A stretch of 64,000 nt of DNA, taken from contig CM028327.1 in NCBI GenBank assembly GCA_016647705.1, positions 41,602,517 through 41,666,516 on the forward strand, given 5' to 3'. Below the pieces are notes generated by a model. It saw nothing but the letters and a program-made list of their open reading frames with translations, made no database searches and was not told where the DNA came from. The translations under genes and the position numbers were made by a program. Below are positions 56,161 through 64,000 of this stretch, in pieces; the first letter of the stretch is position 1; the number at the start of each line of letters is the position of its first letter. Origin of the DNA: Eucommia ulmoides. Lineage: Eukaryota; Streptophyta; Magnoliopsida; Garryales; Eucommiaceae.

Positions 56161-56890
56161 TAAGCCATTTTAAAAAAATAAAATAAAAATTCAAAAAATT
56201 GTAAAAACAAGAAGAATACATCTTCTTCTTTTTTCTCCCCTCTCTCTCTCTCTCCATGCATCACTTTTTTCCCTCTCTCTCTCTCTCGAGTGATTTTCTG
56301 CGGTTTGTGTGTGTGGTCTCTCTCTCTCTCTCCGGCGATCGTTTTTGGCGCGGGTTCCATCGTTGATCAGTTTGTGATCTTCCTTCATCACGATAACCAG
56401 TCGCTTCCTAGTCAGATGATGATTGGGACACAGACACGAAAACGAAGCTCTCATTGCATTTTTTCGGATCTATTAATTTTTTGTTGGTGGGATGGATTTT
56501 CCCAGCGAGGTGGGGGTGGGAGTTAATAACCCATGGAAATTTTTGGTTTGTTTCCAATTCCGAGTCTTCAATTTCAGTTCGGCGGGGGTTGTTCGCTGTG
56601 AGCGGAGCGGCGCAGGGGTGGATTGTTCGGGGTTGAGGAGAAGGAGATGAAATAGGAAAATAAATATATATTTTATCCCTAAATTTTGGATTGATATTAA
56701 ATTGCACTTCAGTGGGTATAAAGTGTAATTTAAAAAAAAAAAAAAACATATATATTTTTAAGGGAATTTACGTCTTTTTGCAAAAAAAAAATGATTAAAA
56801 GGGGTGACTAGTATTTTAAAAGGACATGGGAGGTTTGTAATTTTGAGTAAAATGACAAAGCAGATAAATGATATAAATCCTTTTGAATAT
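56161..56890. mobile_element. Mutator-like element segment (relative of 19885-21276)
   Basis: The last 130 bp, reverse complemented, read GGATTTATATCATTTATCTG, then TTTGTCATTTTACTCAAAAT, then TACAAACCTCCC and TTTGCAAAAAGACG. This aligns with the left end of 19885-21276. The interior has (CT)n leader-like DNA and a GC-richer stretch (about 56320-56640) with no recognised domain. The other end was not located. Confidence 0.5.
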
Positions 56891-56999
56891 ATAATAACAT
56901 CATAAAAAAAATAAAAAATAAAAAAAAATAAAAAAAATAAAAAATAAAATTCTAAAATAATAGTTATTTTGATTTTAATAACATGATTTTGAATCCTTA

Positions 57000-57540
57000 T
57001 TTTTTTAGAAATTATATATCAAGTTCAAGTAGTTGGTATATAACGGTTGTAGGGGTAGATATGTCTATATATTCCAAAAATACTATAGGTTCATGAAAAA
57101 ACTTAGGGTTTATTTGGTAGTTTTTGGTCCAAAAGAGGACCCAGATATGTTGCCAAAAAATTCCCGGCACGTGTAACAGTTCTACACGTACCAGAAATCT
57201 CCACAACTTGCATCTTCAACCTGACAACCTGTAAAACCGATTAGTTTTAAGGGGACACCGGTGTGATGTCGGCCAAAGAACTTCCGGCATGAGAATAAGT
57301 CAGTCTGCTTTAGGATATCAGGCTAAAGACTGAATGTAAAGATAATGCGATACCTTCCTTTTATAAACTTAGTAGATCAAGGGAGTTACGTTCTTTTGGC
57401 TCCCCATTATGTCGTCATTTAGTAGGGAGTTACATCATTTTGATCTTCCACTTATTTAGTTGGGAGTTACACCATTTTGTGGATCCATGTAAGGAATAAT
57501 AATTATATCAACAATAATCACTAGCGTTAGTGGAGAATGA
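57000..57540. other. Repeat-like intergenic segment
   Basis: Contains CCGGCACGTGTAACAG, GGCCAAAGAACTTCCGGCAT, AAGTCAGTCTGCTTTAGG and three copies of GGGAGTTAC(A/G)(T/C).(A/C/T)TTTTG (57379, 57425, 57470). The style resembles LTR or other transposon DNA, but no family can be named. The open frame on the minus strand has no domain. Confidence 0.35.
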
Positions 57541-57561
57541 ATGCATGGGTTTGCATGAAAG

Positions 57562-57819
57562 ATGTGGATCGCAAATATTGCTTTGCATGGAAGACGTGGT
57601 CTTGACCATGAAGTAGTGATCTTGCATGGAAGATATGATCTTGACCATGAAGAAGTGATCTTACACGGAAGACGTGGTCTTAACTATGAAGAGGTGATCT
57701 CACATGGAAGACGTGGTCTTAACTATGAAGAGGTGATCTCGCATGGGAAACGTGGTCTTGACCATGAAGAGGTGATTTTGCATGAAAAACGTGGTCTTGT
57801 AAGTTATGTGTTGGGCTAA
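57562..57819 (+). repeat. 39 bp minisatellite, six copies, in an open frame
   Basis: The unit CATGGAAGACGTGGTCTTGA followed by CCATGAAGAAGTGATCTTG is 39 bp and is repeated six times. As 39 is a multiple of three, the plus strand stays open for 85 codons and reads a 13-residue repeat close to LHGRRGLDHEEVI. ATG at 57562, stop at 57817-57819. No upstream or downstream exon or promoter is evident, so translation is unproven. It could be a relic of a coding repeat or a noncoding minisatellite. Confidence 0.75.
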
Positions 57820-58084
57820 ACGTTTCTTATTTTTTGGCCTCAAATATTAACTCAATTTCTTTATCAAGCTTCCTTTTTAAAAGCTAAATATAGAATCACG
57901 AATTTTTCATGCATCACCCGGTGAACGGCGCCCATTTACTATACGTAGAAGAGGGATGACTCGTAAGATTTTTAAAGTAGTGGAGATAAAATGGAAATGA
58001 GATTAATTATAAGAGAATAAAAGGTAGTTAACCCTCAGCTCGTTATTTAATGCTGCGTGGGAGTTCAACGCCAACCGAAGGGGA
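57820..58084. other. Intergenic, nothing recognised
   Basis: AT-rich; no gene. Confidence 0.4.
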
Positions 58085-58450
58085 GGCGGAAAATTGAATG
58101 CCATCTCGCCATTTTCAAGTGACTGCATTGAATTTCACGGATCGCGAAATACCCTTTTCGTCATGGGGCGGTGTGTTCGTTCATCTCGTTGGCAGTTGGG
58201 AAAACATTTACTCTCGTGAACGGAAACGCGGCTCCGAATCGAGTAATTCGATCGATTAAGAAATGGCTGAGCGCCGCAAAAGGTGCGGTTCCTCGTCATG
58301 GGTTACCATTTTCTATTAGTTTTTTGATCGAGATTTTGAATCGCAATTGGCTCCAATATGATTTGCCTCTGACGGGTTGGTGCGGAATTTGCAGATAAAT
58401 TAATGCTTTTTCGCTCATCCACCCACCACCTGATCTATAAAACGGTATGT
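58085..58450 (+). other. GC-richer unique-looking segment, unassigned
   Basis: GC content is well above the flanks, with CG-containing words (GGAAACGCGGCTCCGAATCG, GAGCGCCGCAAAAGGTGCGG). An open plus-strand frame lies at 58171-58398 (about 75 aa, including IRSIKKWLSAAKGAVPRHG) but matches no family I recognise. A TATA-like CTATAAAACGG lies at about 58435-58445, followed by GTATGTG, which could act as a splice donor. It may be an upstream promoter or leader exon of the GDSL gene, an LTR piece or a gene fragment. Confidence 0.35.
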
Positions 58451-58754
58451 GTCTTTCAAGCTTTGCTTTCCATATTATAGAATCTCATCTAAATCAGTGA
58501 AGGGTCTTTGTCTCCTTTAGTGTTTTCAGTTGTTAAGTATCATTGCTGCATTGGAACTAAACAATCCATGAGAATCCATTGTTTTGTGTTGGTGGTTTTT
58601 GTGCCTGGTTTGTGTTCGACGTATTGCCCCACAGAGTTTTAAGTTATTTTGATCTTTGTTTTAGTCATTTTGGGTGAATTAAGGTCAATGTTTTATGTTT
58701 AAATAAAGTCTTCAGAGGCTCCATTATTGATTTCAAAACATTGGAAGCACAGTA

Positions 58755-59365
58755 TAATCTTTCTTAAACTTTCCAATTTTAGTAATCTCTCTCTCCCACT
58801 CTCTAATCTTTCTTAAACTTTCCAATTTTAGTAATCTCTCTCTCTCTCTCTCTCCCTCTCTCTCCTCCCCCTTTAAATCCATAAACTTGTTCTATTGCCT
58901 ACTTTCAATAGTAAAATCACCCATTGGATAGCATAGAAGCAAGCTTAGAAGCTGCATTTGTATTTTGAATCTCTCTCCCCCTCCTCCTCCTCCGCCCCCT
59001 CCCCCTCCCCCTCTCCCTCTCCCTCTCCCTCTCCCTCTCCCTCTCCCTCTCCCCCTCCCCTTCCCTCCTTAAACTTCTTCTATTGCCTAGTTTCAATAGA
59101 AGATCACCAATTGAATAGCATAGAAAAGCAAGCTTAGAAGCTGCATTTCTCCTCCCCCCCAACAACAAAAAACTTCTTCTATTGCTTACTTTCAATGGTA
59201 AAATCACCCATTGAATAGCATAGAAAAGTAAGCTTAGAAGCTGCATTTGTATTTTGAAGCATTCTGTCCTCTCTCTGTCTTTCTCTCTTGCCTACTTTCA
59301 ATAGTAAAACCACCCATTGAATATCATAAAGTTAAGCCTAGAAGCTGCATTTCTATTTTGAATCA
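58755..59365 (+). repeat. Four copies of a ~75 bp repeat in the GDSL gene 5' flank, separated by CT tracts
   Basis: TTCTATTGCCTACTTTCAAT, then AAATCACCCATTGAATAGCA, then AAGCTTAGAAGCTGCATTT occur at 58890-58970, 59078-59150, 59177-59260 and 59288-59364. The last ends 22 bp before the start codon. A second short repeat (ATCTTTCTTAAACTTTCCAA) occurs at about 58758 and 58806. The copies must include promoter or leader sequence of the GDSL gene. Confidence 0.85.
58976..59068. repeat. (CCCTCT)n polypyrimidine tract
   Basis: CTCCCCCTCCTCC then eight or more CCCTCT units and further CCCCTCCCC blocks. The other strand is a GGGAGA purine run with many GGG triplets. Confidence 0.95.
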
Positions 59366-59386
59366 TTCTATCCTGTCTTGTTTGTG

Positions 59387-62145
59387 ATGGAACTTCACAC
59401 GCATAATCCAATCAATGCTAGGATCGTTATGCTAAAAACCTTGATAATCTTGGTCTCTTTGAGGATTGGTGTTGCCAAAAATGTCACTGCTAACTTTGTT
59501 TTCGGGGATTCGTTAGTAGAAGCGGGCAATAACAACTACATCACATCTCTATCGAAGGCAAATTTCTTCCCGAATGGAATCGATTTTGGGAAGCCAACGG
59601 GAAGATACACAAATGGAAGAACAATAATAGATGTCATAGGCAAGTTGTTCCTCCCTTCACCTTGAATTTTTTGCTGATTTATTTATTTATTTAATTTGAA
59701 TGTTGAGAGCCAATTTTCAAGGATTTGTTTATTGATTAGTTTTTACACGTTACCCGGATTTGTTTATTGATTAGTTTTTACACGTTACCCGGATTTGTTT
59801 ATTGATTAGTTTTTACACGTTACCCCTTTCTGCTTATAATAAATTGGAAAACTAACTTTTTTTTTTGCTTGACTTAACAAAACATGCTAAAAAATGATGA
59901 AATTAAAATTAAATTTTTCACCTAAATTTTAGATGAAATGGACAAAATTACCTTTTATTTTAACTTCTTATTTTATTTTGTTTTTATTGCAAAAAGGAAA
60001 GAAAAAAAGAAGTAAAGAGAGACCGTGAGCTAGAGAGAGAAAATATTAGTTTTTTTCCTTCCTTTCACTACCTTTTAATATTAAATTTAAATTTAAAAAA
60101 AAGAAAGGCAAGCTATAGTTTTTTTTTTTTTTAATAAAATATGAGTTTCTCACTTCGGTCAAGAGTAGATCATGTGTCGTTTTTTAAAGTAGGGGGGTTA
60201 AAATGAAGCAGGACTAAAGTACACGAGGTAAAAGGTAATTAACCCTCAATTGTTCTTTCTACCAGGACAGGAGGTGGGTTTTCCAAATTTTTCTCCTCCA
60301 TACTTGGCTCCTACCACCATCGGGCCTGTGGTTTTACAGGGTGTAAATTATGCTTCTGGTGGAAGCGGCGTCCTTAATCAATCCGGGATGATATTTGTAT
60401 GTATGCTCTTTCCCTCCATTTATATCAAGTTTTGATTTTCAAAAGATATTTCGTTTAGGTTGTGTTTGGACCCAACCCAGAAATATTTTTGCTAAATGAT
60501 TTTCACAATAATCAATTACAATACCTACTGTTAATTTTATATTTTTTTTAAAATTAAAAATTTAATTTTTTAACTTTTTTCTCTATAATTTTATATTTAG
60601 GGTTAATTGCCTTTTACGCCCTTGTACTTTGATCTTGTTTCTTTTTGTCCCCCCTATTCAAAAAAACTACAATTTACCCGTCTCTACTTATAATAAATTA
60701 GAAAACTGGAATATGTTAAAAATAGGTGAAATTAAATTTTGCATGGAACGGACAAAACTATCATTTCTTTTAATTTTAATAAGATTTTGCCTTTCTTAAA
60801 AAATAAAAGAAAAATAAAAGAAGAGTGAAAGAGAGCTAGAAAGAGAAAATGTTTGTTTTTTTCCTTTTATTACCGTTAAATATTAAATTTAGTTTAAAAA
60901 ATAAAGGAAAATTAAGTAATTGTTTTAATAATTTTTTTTTTTTAATAAAATGTGAATTTCTCCCTTTCGTCAGGAGTAAAAGGGGGGTGATGTGTAGGTT
61001 TTCAAAGTAGAGGGGTGAAAATGAAACAAGATCAGAGTATAAAGGGGTAAACGACAGTTAACCCTTTCTTTATTTCTCTACAAATTCATTCAACGAAAAT
61101 GATTATTATCTCTCTTTCAATATCATATTCCAAGCAATCACATCACTTTTACTTTTCAAATTGTTAAACCCATTATCAATAAATATTCCCTTTTCATAAT
61201 TTTTTTTTAAACACAACCAAACTACTTCTTACAATTTTCAGAAACTGTTTTTAAAAATTATTGAGAACTGTTTCCAAAAACACAACCAAACAACCCCTTA
61301 ACAAGTCCATTCATCCAAACGGAGCCTTAGCACATTTCATTCATACATTTTTTTTTGGAATCAATAGGGCGGGAGGATAAACTTGGGAGCACAAATCGAC
61401 AATTTTGCTAACACAAGACAAGACATAATCTTAGGCATCGGTGTTTCAGCTGCAATGAATCTGTTCTCGAACGCCTTATTTTCAGTCACAATTGGCTCGA
61501 ATGATTTCGTCAACAATTACCTGACGCCCGTAGTTTCAGCTGTTGAGCAGAGGCTTCTTCCTCCACAAGGATTCGTCGGTGCCATGATTTCAAGATTAAA
61601 GATTCAACTTGTGGTAAAAACCTCGCTTTCAACTCCATACTAGTTCTCAAATATATATGTATATATGGGTAAATTATACTTTTGACCTTTTAGATTTGAC
61701 CATGCTTTTATGTTGTTTGTTGAATTTAATCCGTCACACTTCAAGCCTTGTATGTTTTACAATATTTTTAAATTATTCTTCTGTTAAATTTTCCTTTAAA
61801 TTGTACATGATCAAATTTAAGGGTAAAATAGGTAAATCAAATCATTTTATTTCTTTCTTTATTTTTTTACCCATTTTTTCCTTAAATTTGATTTGATTTA
61901 ACTATTTTACCCTTGAAAAAATGTAAAATAATTTTTATTGATTTACCTATTTTACCCTTAAATTTGATTGGTACACTGCACAATGACTATTTCCCATCCA
62001 ATTTTAACAAAAAAAATTACCCAAAGGACAATTTAAAAACGTTGTAATATATACAGGGTTTAAAGTAGAACGAAACAAACTAAAGTTAAAGGACAACCTA
62101 AAATATGGTCAAATCTGAAGTGTCATAAGTCTAATTTGCCCATAC

Positions 62146-62176
<31 letters not shown>

Positions 62177-63747
62177 ACACACACACGTATATAGTCAAAA
62201 TTAGATGGTTTCGGATGGGAATTTTCCCTCCAAAAATTTTGTAAAGCAATCTTAACTCTTTTTTTTTTTTTGTCTGTCAAAACACTTAAAATTTGTTTTA
62301 TATGGTGGCGGATCCATCCTAGGCCCTGGGAGGACTTGAGCTCGATCTCACACTATTGCCAAATATTTTTGAGAAAAATCAATTTAAACCCCTTATAAAC
62401 ACCCCCCGGTCTATTAATTTTCTGAATGTGCCGCTGATTATATATATATATATATATATATACTCTCACTGTTCAGAGACTCTACAACATGGGTGCAAGA
62501 AAGATAGTGGTGGCAAATGTGGGGCCAATTGGTTGCATCCCTTACATGAGAGACACACACCCCTCTGCTGGGGATGGGTGTTTTGTCTTTGCAAACCAAC
62601 TAGCCCAGCTATTCAACACCCAGCTGAGACTCCTCCTCACAGACCTCACTGCCAATCTCCATGGATCAATCTTTGTTTATGCTGATGTCTACCACATTGT
62701 TGAAGACATTCTTCAACACTATTCATCCTATGGTTTGTTTTCATTTGTTCTTCCCTTTTTTTTAATCATTCCAATAATTTTTTGAAGTCTTTCAGTTAAA
62801 TTCAAGTAGTTGTTTAATCTATTTTGTTTGTTCTTCGGTTAATATCAAGTATTTGTTTAATCTATAAGGTTGTTCTTCAGTTAATATCTACCAATTGTTT
62901 GATCTATTTGTTGTTCTCCAGTTAATACCAACTGGTTATTCAATATGTCTAGTTGTTGTTCAATTAACATCTACTAGTTGTTTGATCTTTCTGTTGTTCT
63001 TCAATTAATATCAACTAGTTATTTAATATGTCTTGTTGTTCGGCTCATATCAATTACTTGTTTAGTCTATCTTCTTGTTCTTCAGTTAAATTAAACTAAT
63101 TGTTTAATCAATCTTCTTTTTTTCAGTTAATATCAACTAGTTGTTTAATTTATATTATTGTTGTTCAGTTAATATCAACTAATTGTTTAATCTATCTTCT
63201 TGTTTGCCATTTTATGTCAACTAGTTGTTTAATCTATCTTGTTATTGTTCAATTAATATTAACTAGTTGTTTAGTCTATCATGTTGTTCTTCAGTTAATA
63301 TCAACTAGTTGTTTAGCTTATCCTGTCATTCTTCAGTTAATATCAACTAGTTAATATCAATCAAGACTAAAAAATAAATTGCTCTAAAAACAGGATAAAA
63401 AATGTGGGAAACATTGGACAAATGATTATATAATAAGAACCATGTGTTAAATTCATTTTCATCTTTCGAGTTGGAGGGTTTGTTTAGTTTGTAATTTAAA
63501 AACATTTTTTTTTTTAAATACAGATTTTTACAATGCAAATTCGGCTTGTTGCTCTATTGCTGGCCGGTTTGGGGGTTTAATACCGTGTGGTCCTTCGTCA
63601 AAGGTTTGTTTCGATCGATCAAAGTATGTTTTCTGGGATCCATATCACCCATCAGAGGCGGCTAATGTGATCATGGCAAATCGTTTAATTAATGGAGATT
63701 TGAATGATATATCGCCAATGAATATCAGACAACTAATTGATTCTTGA
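59387..63747 (+). CDS. GDSL esterase/lipase, secreted
   Basis: Spliced product of 369 aa, the usual size. Exons: 59387-59639, 60266-60396, 61368-61613, 62477-62732, 63524-63747. Intron 1 has a GC donor (ATAG then GCAAGTT) and the other introns are GT-AG. Start at ATG 59387. The alternative Met15 would leave a tidier signal peptide (MLKTLIILVSL). A hydrophobic N-terminus up to about residue 30 indicates entry to the secretory pathway. Catalytic blocks: FVFGDSLVEAGNNNY (nucleophile Ser42), GVNYASGGSG (Gly116/117), IGSNDFVNNY (Asn173), DPYHPSEAAN (Asp334, His337). ANVGPIGCIP and GRFGGLIPCGP further identify the plant SGNH/GDSL family. Members hydrolyse acyl or acetyl esters of lipids, cutin or wall polymers; the substrate of this one cannot be told. 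Introns 1, 2 and 4 hold tandem repeats and TIR elements. Confidence 0.95.
59721..59825. repeat. 35 bp tandem repeat, three identical copies, GDSL intron 1
   Basis: GGATTTGTTTATTGATTAGT followed by TTTTACACGTTACCC starts at 59721, 59756 and 59791, with no differences seen. Confidence 0.95.
59826..60246 (-). mobile_element. TIR-element copy in GDSL intron 1
   Basis: On the minus strand, starting at 60246, it reads GGGTTAATTACCTTTTACCT, TTTAGTCCTGCTTCATTTTA, GAAGTGAGAAACTCATATTT and CTCTCTAGCTCACGG, matching 41593-42010. Its tail (CTTATAATAAATTGGAAAAC on the plus strand) is shared with 60600-61064. Confidence 0.55.
60600..61064. mobile_element. TIR-element copy in GDSL intron 2
   Basis: The left GGGTTAATTGCCTTTTACGC, TTTGATCTTGTTTC pairs with the right complement GGGTTAACTGTCGTTTACCC, TCTGATCTTGTTTC; both ends are clear over about 60 bp. 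465 bp, non-coding. The flanking 9-mers TTATATTTA and TTTCTTTAT do not match, so the insertion is old or its ends have shifted. Confidence 0.65.
62147..62186. repeat. Poly(C) run of 30 then (CA)n in GDSL intron 3
   Basis: C at 62147-62176 followed by ACACACACACAC. Low complexity; the length may be an assembly estimate. Confidence 0.9.
62790..63357. repeat. 42 bp minisatellite, about 14 copies, GDSL intron 4
   Basis: The unit is close to CAGTTAATATCAACTAGTTG followed by TTTAATCTATCTTGTTGTTCTT. Its period is about 42 bp, a multiple of three, so parts of it stay open and give a 14-residue repeat (QLISTSCLIYL). It lies wholly inside the intron between exons 4 and 5. Confidence 0.9.
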
Positions 63748-63777
63748 GATCATGACGATTTGAGTAACAAAAATTTG

Positions 63778-63904
63778 AAAATAATTTTGTTATGTTCTAG
63801 AAAAAATATATTCTCAAAAATCTGGACAGTGAACATAGCAAAAATTATCTATGTTCTAATCTTAGATTTTTAGAATATCTTTTGAGAACAGAGCAAAATT
63901 ATTT
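63778..63904. mobile_element. Foldback MITE in the GDSL gene 3' UTR region
   Basis: AAATAATTTTGTTATGTTCT and the complement of AGAACAGAGCAAAATTATTT are the ends. Inverted pairing extends about 40 bp (ATATATTCTCAAAAATCT against AGATTTTTAGAATATCT). It starts 31 bp after the stop codon, so it is probably transcribed as a hairpin in the 3' UTR. Confidence 0.65.
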
Positions 63905-64000
63905 GTAGTTTTAGGATATTCAAGAGAGTTGTATTGAGGAAAATTTACGGCTTAAGCCTATATTAAATATCTTATTACCAATACATTTCAAGTAGTTTAT

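Noticed and set aside
57562-57819. CRISPR-like regular repeat
   Set aside because: The units are head-to-tail with no unique spacers, and the genome is plant; it is a minisatellite.
62790-63357. CRISPR-like or coding repeat array in the GDSL gene
   Set aside because: No spacers, and it lies in an intron between two well-supported exons; the open frame follows from a 42 bp period.

Overview
This is plant nuclear DNA, almost certainly from a eudicot. It holds three complete, intron-bearing protein genes, all on the + strand. They sit in very AT-rich intergenic DNA full of retrotransposons, terminal-inverted-repeat (TIR) elements, SINE-like repeats and minisatellites. There is no bacterial operon structure, CRISPR array, or recognisable rRNA or tRNA gene. 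The sequence alone does not fix the species.

Layout. 1-9190 is repeat-rich intergenic DNA: a 540 bp palindrome, an array of small GC-rich hairpins, two Mutator-like miniature elements with perfect 9 bp target duplications, three copies of a tRNA-derived SINE-like repeat and several tandem repeats. 9196-18050 is ACLB, the beta subunit of cytosolic ATP-citrate lyase (608 aa, 16 coding exons plus a 5' leader exon). Its 3' flank has been duplicated in tandem. 19885-21276 is a composite Mutator-like element.

22109-36470 is a stack of nested transposons. A small TIR element was split by Copia element A (plus strand, gag/RT/RNase H relics). The 5' LTR of A was hit by a 1.85 kb LTR of Tat/Ogre-like type. 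Its RNase H region was hit by Copia element B (minus strand, TTGTG target duplication). One LTR of B was then hit by a 1.4 kb Mutator-like element, and the other LTR of B preserves the empty site.

36500-45400 holds an array built on TTAACGTTAA, a degenerate ~150 bp tandem repeat, a hAT-like element, a cluster of miniature TIR elements and another Mutator-like miniature element. 45427-51816 is PHYB, phytochrome B (1115 aa, 4 exons), with a LINE relic in intron 1 and several TIR elements in introns 2 and 3. 53612-55875 is a candidate solo LTR. 57562-57819 is an in-frame 39 bp minisatellite. 59387-63747 is a secreted GDSL esterase/lipase (369 aa, 5 exons, a GC-AG first intron). Its upstream region carries four copies of a ~75 bp repeat and a CT-rich tract, and a foldback element lies just after its stop codon.

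The three genes are not a functional cluster. ACLB makes cytosolic acetyl-CoA, PHYB is a red/far-red light and temperature receptor, and the GDSL protein is a secretory-pathway hydrolase. I found no convincing undescribed biochemical system. The most informative material is the ordered transposon nest with its empty-site control, the element families shared between introns of unrelated genes, and the tandem arrays near gene promoters.
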